NCBI GenBank assembly: GCA_021325275.1
Contig: JAJPHL010000017.1
Coordinates: 60,153 to 124,152, forward strand
Source of the DNA: Terriglobia bacterium
GTDB lineage: Bacteria > Acidobacteriota > Terriglobia > JAJPHL01
Length of the DNA stretch: 64,000 nucleotides
Reading direction: 5' to 3'
Of the stretch, positions 22,829 through 31,910 are shown piece by piece. Position numbers and translations under genes: made by a program. The notes under the pieces were generated by a model, which was given only the letters and a program-made list of their open reading frames with translations, did no database searches and was not told where the DNA came from. How positions within the stretch are numbered: the first letter of the stretch is position 1; each line of letters opens with the position of its first letter.

Positions 22829-25402
22829 ATGTCCCCCGGCACTCGCCTTGGACCTTACGAGATCGTCGCGCCAATCGGCGCGGGCGGCATGGGCGAGGTG
22901 TATCGGGCCCGCGACACCAAGCTGAATCGCGATGTCGCGATCAAAGTCCTGCCCGCGGCTTTCGCGCATGATCCCGACAGGCTCGTCCGATTCCAGCGCG
23001 AGGCGCAAGCGCTGGCGGCGCTGAATCACCCCAACATTGCCGCGATCTATGGACTCGAGGAGCACAACGGTGCGCAGCACCTGGTGATGGAATACATCGC
23101 CGGCGAGTCGCCGCGCGGACCGATGCCGGTGGATGAAGCCCTGAATTTGGCGAAGCAATTGGCCGACGCCCTCGAAGCCGCGCATGACAAGGGCATCGTC
23201 CATCGCGATCTGAAGCCCGACAATTTGAAGGTCACGCCGGAAGGCACGCTGAAAGTTTTGGACTTCGGACTCGCCAAGGCGGTGGAAGAAACGTCGCAGG
23301 CGGAACTATCGCATTCGCCCACCATGAGCGCCGCGGCCACGCGCGCGGGTGTGATGTTGGGAACGGCGGGCTACATGTCGCCGGAACAAGCGCGCGGTAA
23401 GAGCGTCGACCGTCGCGCGGATATCTGGGCCTTCGGATGCGTGTTGTACGAGTGGCTCACCGGCAAGAAAGCGTTTCCCGGTGAGACGGTCACCGATTCC
23501 ACCGTGGCCATCATGACCGCGGAACCGTTGTGGAGCGCGTTGCCTCCGGGGAGTCCGCTGCCACTTTTGCGGCGCTGTCTCCAGAAAGATCCGCGCCAGC
23601 GGCTGCGAAACATCGGCGACGCGCAATGGGAAATCGAAGATCGTCCGGTGGCCGCGCCGCAGCCGCCCGTTCCGCAACGGAAATCGCCCCTGTGGATTTG
23701 GCCCGCGGCGATTCTCTCCGCCGTTGCCATTTTCGCCGCGGGAATGTGGATGGAATCGCGGCGCGAGCCCGCGACGCCCACCTGGACCGCAACCAGACTG
23801 AGTTCCTCCGGCGCGGTTTTGGCGCCGCGACTCTCACCCGACGGGAAGCTCCTTGCGTTTCAAACGTTGGTGGGCCGCCAGAGCCAGATGGCCGTCATGA
23901 ATCCTGAGACCGGCAACGGGACCGTGTTGACTCACGACCTGGCGCACGGAGAGATTAACAACCACAGTTGGTCGCCGGACGGATCGAGGATCTATTTCGG
24001 AAGAGATGTCGGCGGGAGCGGCACCGGCGTGTTCAGCGTACCGGCACTGGGGGGAGAAACGAAGCTTCTGCTGGAGAACGCGATATGGCCCGAAGCCCTT
24101 CCCGACGGCAGCATCGTAGTGGTGCGTCTCAATGACGAGCGGCGAAATCAGTTCTACCGTTTGTGGCCGGCCAACGGTCGGCTGGAAGCCCTCGACGCCG
24201 AGGGATTCGCCTGTCACCCGTCCGCCGACGGATCGGAGCTCATCTACTTCGGCCATCCCCACAGCGCCGGCGCGGCCGCGAAAGCAGATTTGTTTGTCTT
24301 AGACCTGAAGACGGGCCTTTCCCGTCGCGTCGGTAGAGGACTACCGGTGCCGGACATCCAACCCGGTACCTTCGCGGTCACGCGTAAGGCCGTGTTGATT
24401 GGCGCTCCCGACGGTGACGCGTTTGGTATTTTGGAAATCGCGTTGGACGGTCGCACGCCCACGCGAACGATCCTGCATGTCACATCGGTGATCGGCGGGG
24501 TCGACGTAGGCCCGGATGGGAGTTTGTATTTCGAGCAGAACGACCGGCCGTCGGAAGCGCTCCGTTTTGCGCCCGGCGGCGGAACTCCGGAAGTGCTGCT
24601 CGAAACCAGGCGTCAAATGTTTGTCGCATCGGAGTCGAGCCGGCCCGCGCCGGTGGAGTTGTCCGGCGGGCGAATGCTCTTCGCGTCGGTCCGCGCGGGG
24701 CGCCGCGTGATTCTGTCACTGAAGGAAGGCGGCGATCCGGAGCCCTTTATCGAGACGCCCGAAGATACCGCATGGCCGGTAGCAGCGGTGGGTGAACGGG
24801 AGTTCGCGTTCGTGCTGGGCAGTGGCGCCGATCGCATCGTGGCGATTGCCTCGCAAACGGACGGGAGAATCATCCGGCGCTTGGATCCGACGCGCGGATT
24901 GGCTGTAGCTTCCGTGGCGGCATCCCCGGATGGCAAGACGATCTACTATGTCGCGGATGGAACTTTGTGGTCGATGCCCGCGACCGGTGGTAAAGCGCAA
25001 AAGATCACCACCGCCGACTCGGTCGCGCCCGATCCCAACGGCCGAGATCTGATTGTCTCGCGAGTTCAAGCGCAAAGCACCGACCTGTTCCGCGTTCCGC
25101 TCGACGGCGGCAAGGAAATCAAGATTCCCGTGCCCGCCGCGTATCCGCTGGGAACGAACTTTCTATCGCCCAACGCGGTTGGCAAAGACGGCCGGATCGC
25201 CTTTGGCGTGGAGACGGCCGACTCCTGGTGGGACGAGCCTGTCATCCTCGACCCTCGCACAGGAAAAGCCGAAAAGCTGAGAGTGCCCTATACGGGCGAC
25301 ATCGACACTCTCGGTTGGTCGCGCGACGGCCATCTTCTGGCGAGCGGCCTGCCGATGCGCACGTCGCTTTGGCGATTCCGTCCCGAGAAGCCGAACAAGT
25401 AA
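22829..25402 (+). CDS. Ser/Thr protein kinase with C-terminal TolB/WD40-like propeller
   Basis: The protein is 857 residues. An N-terminal PknB-type kinase (about 8-270) shows the Gly-rich loop GAGGMGEVYRA, K39 (VAIKVL), H-R-D127 in VHRDLKPDNLKV and the DFG at 145-147. After a TM helix (about 290-310, LWIWPAAILSAVAIF) comes an extracytoplasmic region of TolB-like propeller blades (RLSPDGKLLAFQT, NNHSWSPDGSRIYF, ASPDGKTIYYVADG, LGWSRDGHLLASG). This architecture is strongly expanded in Acidobacteria. All catalytic residues are present. The ligand of the propeller is unknown. It is transcribed divergently from the CYTH operon. Confidence 0.93.
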   Translation: MSPGTRLGPYEIVAPIGAGGMGEVYRARDTKLNRDVAIKVLPAAFAHDPDRLVRFQREAQALAALNHPNIAAIYGLEEHNGAQHLVMEYIAGESPRGPMPVDEALNLAKQLADALEAAHDKGIVHRDLKPDNLKVTPEGTLKVLDFGLAKAVEETSQAELSHSPTMSAAATRAGVMLGTAGYMSPEQARGKSVDRRADIWAFGCVLYEWLTGKKAFPGETVTDSTVAIMTAEPLWSALPPGSPLPLLRRCLQKDPRQRLRNIGDAQWEIEDRPVAAPQPPVPQRKSPLWIWPAAILSAVAIFAAGMWMESRREPATPTWTATRLSSSGAVLAPRLSPDGKLLAFQTLVGRQSQMAVMNPETGNGTVLTHDLAHGEINNHSWSPDGSRIYFGRDVGGSGTGVFSVPALGGETKLLLENAIWPEALPDGSIVVVRLNDERRNQFYRLWPANGRLEALDAEGFACHPSADGSELIYFGHPHSAGAAAKADLFVLDLKTGLSRRVGRGLPVPDIQPGTFAVTRKAVLIGAPDGDAFGILEIALDGRTPTRTILHVTSVIGGVDVGPDGSLYFEQNDRPSEALRFAPGGGTPEVLLETRRQMFVASESSRPAPVELSGGRMLFASVRAGRRVILSLKEGGDPEPFIETPEDTAWPVAAVGEREFAFVLGSGADRIVAIASQTDGRIIRRLDPTRGLAVASVAASPDGKTIYYVADGTLWSMPATGGKAQKITTADSVAPDPNGRDLIVSRVQAQSTDLFRVPLDGGKEIKIPVPAAYPLGTNFLSPNAVGKDGRIAFGVETADSWWDEPVILDPRTGKAEKLRVPYTGDIDTLGWSRDGHLLASGLPMRTSLWRFRPEKPNK

Positions 25403-25418
25403 AGCGATTCTTTGCGCT

Positions 25419-25877
25419 TTATGCGGCGAAGCTCGAACGCAGTTTCACACCCCAGCGGCCGTCTTCCTTGGTCACGACGTAGAGCGATTCAAAATTCCCG
25501 ATCACCGAATTATCGGCGCGATAGCGCACGAACAACGTATCGACGTGCGCTTTGTCCGCCGACCAGTGGATGATCCTGCGCCGTCCCCAAGTGCTGTGAT
25601 GCCACCCTGCGCCCAGCGACGCGCGTACTGCGTCGGCGTTCTGAAGTCCGGCGTGGTCCAGCACGCTCATGCGCGCGCTCGCCAGGCGATAGTGGGGAAA
25701 GTGGAACGTAGCTTCCCACGCGGCCATGTCCATTTTGTTGAACGCGGTCATGTAGTCGTCGAGGCATTTCGTCACCGCGGCTTCGACCGCGGGATCGATG
25801 GACGCGCCGCTGGCAGGAGTTTGCGCGCGCAGAAGCGGCACACTTGCGAGAGAAACCAGCAAGGTGCGTCGCCTCAT
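25419..25877 (-). CDS. Exported NTF2-like (SnoaL-fold) protein
   Basis: The 152-residue protein has a signal peptide (MRRRTLLVSLASVPLLRAQ) and one NTF2-like alpha+beta cone: CLDDYMTAFNKMDMAAWEAT, then VDTLFVRYRADNSVIGNFES and a final strand WGVKLRSSFAA. The fold hosts enzymes and binding proteins and gives no specific function. It begins 3 nt after the polyprenyl synthase stop, so it is the last gene of that operon. Confidence 0.75.
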   Translation of the reverse strand: MRRRTLLVSLASVPLLRAQTPASGASIDPAVEAAVTKCLDDYMTAFNKMDMAAWEATFHFPHYRLASARMSVLDHAGLQNADAVRASLGAGWHHSTWGRRRIIHWSADKAHVDTLFVRYRADNSVIGNFESLYVVTKEDGRWGVKLRSSFAA

Positions 25878-25880
25878 ATT

Positions 25881-26849
25881 CTATTTGTCGCGATTCAAAA
25901 CGAATTCCGGGATCGCTTCGAGCGCCCGCTTGTAGGGAGAATCGGCGAACGGTTTCAGGTGGTCGAGCGCGCGATCGATGTACTCGCGGGCCCGCGCTTT
26001 CACGGCCTCGGGCGCGCGATAGCGTTCGATAATCTCGACAATTTCGCGTTGGCTCACGGTGTGAAAGCCGCGTTCGGTCACCACCGTCGCGATCAACCCG
26101 CGTTCCTTCGGCGTGCAATGCGCCATCGTATGGATCGCCGGCAGCGTGACCTTGCCTTCGCGAAGGTCATTGCCAACCGGTTTGCCAAGCGTTGCTTCGT
26201 CGGCGGTGAAATCGAGCAAATCGTCGACCAGTTGAAACGCCATTCCGAGGTTGCGTCCAAACTCCGCGAGATCTTTCTCGCGTTCCGGCGACTGCCCCGC
26301 CACCACCGCGCCCAACTGCGCGCAAACCGAAAACAGACACGCCGTCTTGCGATAAACCAACTCGCTGTACTGCTGCTCGGCGACGTCGATGCGTCCGATT
26401 TGCTCGAGCTGAAGCAACTCGCCTTCCACCATGAGCTGCGTGAGATTGATCAGCAAATCGAGAATTCGGAAATTCCGTTCGCGCAACGCGAGTTGGAACG
26501 ACTGCATGTACATCCAGTCGCCGGCCAGGACGCTGATGTGATTGCCCCAGCGCGAATTGGCCGACGCGCGTCCGCGGCGCACCTCCGCGTTGTCGATGAT
26601 GTCGTCGTGTACCAGCGTGGCGGTGTGCACGATCTCGACCACGGCGCCCATCTTCACTGCGGATTCGCCGCGATATCCGCAGAGTCCCGCGGAGAGGAGC
26701 ACCATCGTGGGACGCAAGCGCTTGCCGCCGCCCAGTTGCAGATATTGCCCCATGGCGGTGACGGCGTCGACGGAACAAACGGTGTCGGCGGAAAAAACGC
26801 GCTCCACTTCGGCCAGATCCGTGCGGATCAAGTCGAAAATCTCCTGCAT
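25881..26849 (-). CDS. Polyprenyl diphosphate synthase
   Basis: This 322-residue trans-isoprenyl diphosphate synthase has the first aspartate-rich motif in LVHDDIIDNAEVRRG and the second in FQLVDDLLDFTADE, plus the upstream GGGKRLRP. It condenses IPP units onto an allylic diphosphate to give a long-chain (C35-C50) product for quinone or carrier-lipid synthesis. The residues before the first motif (IVHTATLVHDD) are small and fit a long-chain product. A GCAGGAG element lies about 30 nt upstream of the ATG, further than usual. It sits 74 nt after tatD in the larC-metG-tatD direction. Confidence 0.9.
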   Translation of the reverse strand: MQEIFDLIRTDLAEVERVFSADTVCSVDAVTAMGQYLQLGGGKRLRPTMVLLSAGLCGYRGESAVKMGAVVEIVHTATLVHDDIIDNAEVRRGRASANSRWGNHISVLAGDWMYMQSFQLALRERNFRILDLLINLTQLMVEGELLQLEQIGRIDVAEQQYSELVYRKTACLFSVCAQLGAVVAGQSPEREKDLAEFGRNLGMAFQLVDDLLDFTADEATLGKPVGNDLREGKVTLPAIHTMAHCTPKERGLIATVVTERGFHTVSQREIVEIIERYRAPEAVKARAREYIDRALDHLKPFADSPYKRALEAIPEFVLNRDK

Positions 26850-26923
26850 GCCGAGTTGGGCTGGCGCGCTGATTCGTGGCTCCTGCTTCTATCTGAGTGA
26901 AGCTTTATCTTATCTTTAAACTC

Positions 26924-27673
26924 TCAGATTTTCACAGCAAAGAGGCGTGAAAAGTTCTCCGTCGTGCGGGCGGCGATTTCCTCGGGTGCGACTCCGCGAA
27001 CCTCCGCCAGACGCTTGCAAACTTCCGCCACAAAGGCCGGTTCGTTGCGCTTCCCTCGATGCGGAACGGGCGCGAGATACGGCGAGTCCGTTTCAATCAG
27101 CAGACGATCGGCGGGCAGCTTGCTCGCGACATCGCGAAGCTCTTGCGATTTCGGAAACGTCACCGGCCCGGCGATCGAAATGAGAAATCCCATGTCGATG
27201 CATTCGTGTGCGGTTGCCAGATCGCCGCTGAAGCAATGCATGACGCCGCCGAGTCCCGTGGCCGCCCAGTTTTCCTTGAGGAGGCTGAGAGTGTCGGGCC
27301 ACGCTTCTCTTGTGTGGATCACGATGGGCTTGCGCGCGGCCCGAGCAATTTCCATTTGCTTGATAAAGACATCGGCCTGCACGGGGCGCGGCGAGTGGTC
27401 GTAGTGATAGTCGAGGCCGATTTCACCGATGGCGAGAACGCGAGCGTCCTTGCTTTGTTGCTCGACCGTCGTGAGATCGCCCGCGTCTTTCGCCTCGTGA
27501 GGATGAACGCCAGTGGTTGCGAAGATTTTAAGCGCAATGACTCCGATCTCCGTCATGCTAAGCCCGGTAATCGCGAGAATCGCGCGGACGCCCGCGTCCG
27601 CCGCGCGCGCGAGCATTTCCGCGCGGTCGTCGTCGAACGCCGGCATATCGGGATGGCAGTGGGAGTCGATCAA
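26924..27673 (-). CDS. tatD: TatD-family metal-dependent DNase/hydrolase
   Basis: The 249-residue TIM-barrel protein has the TatD metal-binding motifs: DSHCHPDMPAFD at the start, GVHPHEA, GEIGLDYHYDHS, PIVIHTREAW, GVMHCFSG and LLIETDSPYLAP. The best start is the TTG at 27673 (LIDSHCH...). An upstream in-frame ATG exists only inside a 136-bp palindromic repeat and would add 42 low-quality residues. The segment between the first and second motif (ILAITGLSMTEIGVI) is several residues shorter than usual, so the barrel may be slightly trimmed. It is the third gene of the larC-metG-tatD unit. Confidence 0.88.
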   Translation of the reverse strand: MIDSHCHPDMPAFDDDRAEMLARAADAGVRAILAITGLSMTEIGVIALKIFATTGVHPHEAKDAGDLTTVEQQSKDARVLAIGEIGLDYHYDHSPRPVQADVFIKQMEIARAARKPIVIHTREAWPDTLSLLKENWAATGLGGVMHCFSGDLATAHECIDMGFLISIAGPVTFPKSQELRDVASKLPADRLLIETDSPYLAPVPHRGKRNEPAFVAEVCKRLAEVRGVAPEEIAARTTENFSRLFAVKI

Positions 27674-27807
27674 TTTGGAGTGCGGCGACTTGTCGCCGCT
27701 TTCGACGCGCGAGGCTTGACTCGCGCGCCCGTTTGTAACGGCAGGCAAGCCGGCCCGCGTCAAGCCGCGGGCAAAGAAAGCGGCGACAAGTCGCCGCACT
27801 CCAAATT
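27672..27807. repeat. 136-bp palindromic element between metG and tatD
   Basis: The left arm, starting AATTTGGAGTGCGGCGAC, is repeated as a perfect inverted copy of about 32 bp ending CGCCGCACTCCAAATT. Inner hairpins (GCGCGAG/CTCGCGC and CCCGCG/CGCGGG) occupy the centre. The element reaches from the last base of the metG stop region to the TTG start of tatD. Confidence 0.9.
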
Positions 27808-29791
27808 AACGCAAGCGCGCGCCGTTTGGAACGGAATCCGGGACCGTGACGAGAACCGGCTTGCCGTCGGGCTCCACCGCCGCCGCGACAATCATGCCGT
27901 TCGATTCGAGTCCGCGCAATTTGCGAGGAGCCAGATTCGCGACGATCACCACTTTCTTACCCGGCAATTCTTCCGGCTGATAGGCTTCCGCGATTCCCGC
28001 GCAAACCTGACGGACTTCGGTGCCGATGTCGACGGTCAGTTTCAAAAGCTTGTCGGCCTTCGGGATGCGTTCAGCGGTCACGACGGTGCCAACGCGCATT
28101 TCGACTTTGAGAAAATCGTCGATGGCGATTTTCGGATTCACCGGTGCAGCAGCAGGTTCCGCGGCGGGAGCTGGCGCAGGCGCAGCAGCGGGAGCCGCTG
28201 TGGCCTCGGCAGGTTTGTTAGCGTTCAATTGTTCTTGTTCCATGGTCCTCATCTTCGCAATCGTTACTTCGGCGTCGAGACGCGGAAAGACCGCTTCCAC
28301 TTTTCCCACGCGCTGTCCGGCCGCGACGTGTTCGTTTTCGAGATTCGCGCCGTTCGTTAACTCCGCGGTTTCTCCGAGCATTTTCCAAATCCGTGCCGCC
28401 GACACCGGCATCACCGGTTCGATCATGCGGCACAACAGGCGCACCACATCGGCGCAGGTGTAGAGCACCGCGGCCAGTTTCTCGCGCTCCCCTGCCTCGG
28501 CGAGTTTCCAAGGCTTGAATTGCACGATGTAGCGATCCATCTCCGCGATCAGCGACCACACCGTTTCGAGCGCCAGCGAGAATTCGAGATTACCGAAGTG
28601 TTCGCGCCATTTCGCGATGGTTTCCGCGGCCTTCCGATAGATCGCTTCCTCGGCGTCGGTGCGCGGGGGCGGCGCCGGAATCGCGCCGTCGAAATCCCGA
28701 TTGATCAGCGTTAGCGTGCGGCTGACCAGATTGCCCAAGCCGTTCGCCAGATCGCTGTTGAAGCGCGTGACCAAGGCATCGTAGGAAAACGATCCGTCTT
28801 GACCAAACACAATTTCGCGCGCCAGGAAATAGCGCAGCGCGTCGGCCCCCACGGTTCGCGTGATCGGCTCGGCCAAAATCAAATTGCCGCGCGACTTGCT
28901 GATCTTGTCGTTCTCGATCAGCATCAAGCCGTGCGCGTAGACGCCTTTGGGCAGCGGCAGACCCGCGGCCATCAGGAACGCCGGCCAATAGACGGCGTGG
29001 AAGCGCAAAATTTCTTTGCCGACCAAATGCAGATTCGCCGGCCACAAGCGCTTAAATTCTTTTTCCGCTTCCCCGCCCTGCGCGTAGCCGATCGCCGTCA
29101 TGTAGCTTGTCAGCGCGTCGAACCAAACGTAAAAAACGTGGCCCGGCGCGTCCGGCACCGGAATTCCCCAGGTGATGGAAGTGCGGCTGATCGACAAATC
29201 TTTCAAGCCGCCCTTCACAAACGAAATCACTTCGTTGCGGCGGGCTTCCGGACGAATGAAATCAGGATTCTCCGCGTAAAGAGCGAGCAACTTGTCCGCA
29301 AACGCCGAGAGCTTGAAGAAATAATTCTCTTCGGTGACTTTCTCCGTCGGGCGCTGGCATTCCGGACACGGCTGCCCTGGCTCAACTTCCGTGACGAACG
29401 CTTCGTCGTACATGCAATACGCGCCCGTGTAGGTCGACTTGTAGATCGCGCCCGACTCCTGGCAGCGGCGGAACATGTCGTGCACCGCGGGAATGTGGCG
29501 CGTCTCCGTGGTGCGGATGAAATGATCGTACTGAATGCCGAGTTCGTCCCATAGAGCCCGAAAATTCGCCGAGTAGCGATCCGCCAGTTGACGCGGCTCG
29601 AGGCCCAGCTTGCGCGCGGTCTCAGCCATCTTCTGTCCGTGCTCGTCGGTGCCGGTGGTCAGCCGCGCTTCCGCGCCATTCAGCGCGTGAAAGCGGCGGA
29701 TGGCGTCGGCCGCGAACGTGCAATAGACGTGTCCGATGTGCGGACGCCCGTTGGCATAGTAAATCGGCGTAGTCAGATAAAATTTTTCCAT
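27806..29791 (-). CDS. metG: Methionyl-tRNA synthetase
   Basis: The class I synthetase (661 residues) has the HIGH motif in NGRPHIGHVYCTF, a zinc-finger-like insert (PCPECQRPTEKV) and the KMSKS loop as KISKSRGN. A long Ala/Pro linker (about 535-560) leads to the C-terminal EMAP/Trbp111-type tRNA-binding domain (FLKVEMRVGTVV...). It charges initiator and elongator tRNA-Met. The start MEKFYLTTPIYY is preferred over an upstream ATG because it lies 7 nt after the larC stop, whereas the longer version overlaps larC. The stop codon overlaps the end of a palindromic element. Confidence 0.95.
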   Translation of the reverse strand: MEKFYLTTPIYYANGRPHIGHVYCTFAADAIRRFHALNGAEARLTTGTDEHGQKMAETARKLGLEPRQLADRYSANFRALWDELGIQYDHFIRTTETRHIPAVHDMFRRCQESGAIYKSTYTGAYCMYDEAFVTEVEPGQPCPECQRPTEKVTEENYFFKLSAFADKLLALYAENPDFIRPEARRNEVISFVKGGLKDLSISRTSITWGIPVPDAPGHVFYVWFDALTSYMTAIGYAQGGEAEKEFKRLWPANLHLVGKEILRFHAVYWPAFLMAAGLPLPKGVYAHGLMLIENDKISKSRGNLILAEPITRTVGADALRYFLAREIVFGQDGSFSYDALVTRFNSDLANGLGNLVSRTLTLINRDFDGAIPAPPPRTDAEEAIYRKAAETIAKWREHFGNLEFSLALETVWSLIAEMDRYIVQFKPWKLAEAGEREKLAAVLYTCADVVRLLCRMIEPVMPVSAARIWKMLGETAELTNGANLENEHVAAGQRVGKVEAVFPRLDAEVTIAKMRTMEQEQLNANKPAEATAAPAAAPAPAPAAEPAAAPVNPKIAIDDFLKVEMRVGTVVTAERIPKADKLLKLTVDIGTEVRQVCAGIAEAYQPEELPGKKVVIVANLAPRKLRGLESNGMIVAAAVEPDGKPVLVTVPDSVPNGARLR

Positions 29792-29798
29792 AGGCCCG

Positions 29799-30992
29799 TT
29801 ACTGCTTCGCCCGCAAGTATGATGCGGACGCTTGTTCAAGCACGTGCTTCAGCGGAACTCGGTGACGCTCCGCTAACGCCAAGCAATCTTCGTACTCCGG
29901 CGCGAAATTCAATTCCTCCCCGTTGCGCGACCCCACCTTGACGCGCACAGGACCCCAGGCCGTCTCGACCGTCTCATGACGACGCTCGAGCGTGCGCCGC
30001 GCCGCCTGATACGAACGCACACCGAGCGTTGACGTTTCGTTGAACAGCAGCGCGGTCAAACGCGCGGCGTCTTGCGGAGCGGCCAACACGGTGATCAGCA
30101 AACCGGGGCGTCCTTTTTTCATTTGCACCGGCGTGAAGTAGCAATCGAGCGCACCCAACTCGATCGCTTTGCCAAGCACAAAACCCGCGACTTGCGGACT
30201 CATGTCGTCGAGATTCGCTTCGAGTACCGTGACCGAATCCACCGTCGTCGCCCCGACGTCGTCAGAAGAAGCCTCGCCAAGCACGATGCGCAAAACGTTC
30301 GGGCGGCCCTTGAAGTCGCGCGACCCTGCACCGTAGCCATCGCCGGATAAGGTCATTCGCGGCATCGGCGCGTACGCCGCAAGCGTCGCGACCATCGCCG
30401 CTCCCGTCGGCGTGACCAATTCCGCTTCGAGCCCGCTCGAATACACGGGCGCGCCTGCCAGCAATCGCGCCGTGGCGGGTGCGGGCACGGGCAAGCGTCC
30501 GTGTTCGGTCTCGACTGTGCCGGCTCCCACGTCGAGCGGCGAACAAATCAGTCGCTCCACGCCGAGCAAGTGCAGGCCGAGGCATCCGCCGACAATATCG
30601 ACGATGGAATCCTCCGCGCCCACTTCATGAAAATGCACTTTCTCCACCGGAACGTTGTGAATCGCCGCTTCGGCTTCGCCCAATTTGCGAAAAACGCGCG
30701 ACGCGGAATCCTTGACCGCTTCGTTCAGTGTCGACGCCGCGATCAATTTGAGAATCGTCGACAGCGAACGATGGTGATGATGGCCGTCGGCCGGTTTTTC
30801 GATCTGCACATGCGCTTTCACGCCGGCGATGCCGCCGCGCTTCACGTCTTCAAACGTCAGCGTAACGTGGGCGAGTCCCAGGCGCTGCGGCAACTCCGAC
30901 AGTTCTTCCCGAGACGCGCCTGCATGGGCCAGCGCGCCCAACAGCATGTCGCCGCTGATGCCGGAAAAACAGTCGAGGTAAGCGATGCGCAT
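29799..30992 (-). CDS. larC: Nickel insertion protein LarC (nickel-pincer cofactor synthesis)
   Basis: The single uninterrupted reading frame of 397 residues has the LarC features: MRIAYLDCFSGISGDMLLGAL, a His cluster (DGHHHH), KVHFHEVGAEDSIVDIVG, the cysteine-containing ICSPLDVGAGTV and the C-terminal YFTPVQMKKGRPG. LarC inserts nickel into the pyridinium-bisthiocarboxylate nucleotide of lactate racemase and related epimerases. In Lactobacillus plantarum it is made through a frameshift, but here it is one frame. LarB, LarE and LarA are not in the window. It heads the larC-metG-tatD unit, and its start lies 15 bp from a 204-bp palindrome. Confidence 0.92.
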   Translation of the reverse strand: MRIAYLDCFSGISGDMLLGALAHAGASREELSELPQRLGLAHVTLTFEDVKRGGIAGVKAHVQIEKPADGHHHHRSLSTILKLIAASTLNEAVKDSASRVFRKLGEAEAAIHNVPVEKVHFHEVGAEDSIVDIVGGCLGLHLLGVERLICSPLDVGAGTVETEHGRLPVPAPATARLLAGAPVYSSGLEAELVTPTGAAMVATLAAYAPMPRMTLSGDGYGAGSRDFKGRPNVLRIVLGEASSDDVGATTVDSVTVLEANLDDMSPQVAGFVLGKAIELGALDCYFTPVQMKKGRPGLLITVLAAPQDAARLTALLFNETSTLGVRSYQAARRTLERRHETVETAWGPVRVKVGSRNGEELNFAPEYEDCLALAERHRVPLKHVLEQASASYLRAKQ

Positions 30993-31006
30993 GTAATTGT
31001 GGTGGC

Positions 31007-31210
31007 GTCTCAGTTTGAATTTCTAGCGGCTGCGCCGCTGCTTTGTGCGGAAGGGCTGCGCCCTTCCGCGAAGCACCTTCTTTAGGATTGCGAGACTATG
31101 TCTTGCTCAAGCAAGACATAGCCTCGCAGGAAGGTGGCTCCAGTCCTTCGGAAAGGCAAAGCCTTTCCGCACAAAGTAGCGGCGAAGCCGCTAGAAATTC
31201 AAACTGAGAC
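31007..31210. repeat. 204-bp near-perfect palindrome with nested hairpins, larC/methyltransferase divergent region
   Basis: The outer arms begin GTCTCAGTTTGAATTTCTAG and end CTAGAAATTCAAACTGAGAC. Moving inward are paired small hairpins on each arm (GCGGCTGCGCCGC / GCGGCGAAGCCGC, and GGAAGGGCTGCGCCCTTCC / GGAAAGGCAAAGCCTTTCC). The centre is CTATGTCTTGCTCAAGCA and its complement. It has no coding capacity. Confidence 0.92.
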
Positions 31211-31229
31211 CAACCGTAATTCTTCATCG

Positions 31230-31235
31230 TATCAT
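31230..31235 (+). promoter_or_regulatory. -10 box of a leaderless promoter for the methyltransferase gene
   Basis: TATCAT is followed by 6 nt (TTCCCC) and the ATG at 31242. It lies 20 bp outside the palindrome. Confidence 0.5.
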
Positions 31236-31241
31236 TTCCCC

Positions 31242-31910
31242 ATGAGGTTCGATCCCGGCGCGCGGCTCCACCAACCCGAACAATTGGATCTCGGCACCGT
31301 GCCGGAGGAGGAGGTCCGCGAAAGTCTTGGCGATTTGCGGCGCGTGAATCGCTGGCTCGGAGGACGCCGCGTGCTGGCGCAATTGCTCGACGAACAAATC
31401 CGCCGCACCGGGCTACGCACGTTCACGCTGCTTGACGTGGGTACCGGATCCGGCGACCTGCCGGAGTTCGTGGCGCAGCGTTATGCCGCGCGCGTGGTCG
31501 GACTTGACCGCCAACTCCTCCACCTGCGCGAAGGCCGCGGCGAATGGACGCCGGTCTGCGGCGACATGCGCGAGCTTCCCTTTGCGGCGCGCTCGTTCGA
31601 TTTTGTCTCCGCGTCGCTGGTGTTGCATCACTTCGACGATGACGAGTCCGTGGACTTGCTCGCCAAGCTTGCGGCGCTGGCGCGTCACGCGCTATTGGTG
31701 AACGATCTCCGGCGCAATGCCTGGGCGTGGCGCTTTGTGCGCTACGCGCCGCTGTTTTCGCCGGTAAGCCGCGCGGACGGCGAAGTTTCCGTACAGCAAG
31801 CTTTCACAGCGGCGGAACTTGAGGCGCTCGCCAAGCGCGCCGGTCTCTCGCATGTGCGGGTGCGCCGCCACGTGCCGTTCCGGTTGTCGCTGGTCTCGGA
31901 AATTCTATGA
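31242..31910 (+). CDS. SAM-dependent methyltransferase
   Basis: This 222-residue class I methyltransferase has motif I LLDVGTGSGDLPEF, an acidic motif II VVGLDRQ, CGDMRELPF and SASLVLHHFDD. It ends four bases into a flavoprotein gene (ATGA). Pairs of this kind commonly tailor type III polyketides in bacteria, but no chalcone-synthase-like gene is present here. The substrate is unknown. The start is taken at the ATG 6 nt after a TATCAT box. A longer frame upstream would run into the palindromic repeat. Confidence 0.85.
   Translation: MRFDPGARLHQPEQLDLGTVPEEEVRESLGDLRRVNRWLGGRRVLAQLLDEQIRRTGLRTFTLLDVGTGSGDLPEFVAQRYAARVVGLDRQLLHLREGRGEWTPVCGDMRELPFAARSFDFVSASLVLHHFDDDESVDLLAKLAALARHALLVNDLRRNAWAWRFVRYAPLFSPVSRADGEVSVQQAFTAAELEALAKRAGLSHVRVRRHVPFRLSLVSEIL

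Noticed and set aside
27674..27799. N-terminal extension of TatD from an upstream ATG
   Set aside because: The extension lies wholly inside a palindromic repeat and adds residues not seen in TatD proteins. The TTG at 27673 gives the normal N-terminus.
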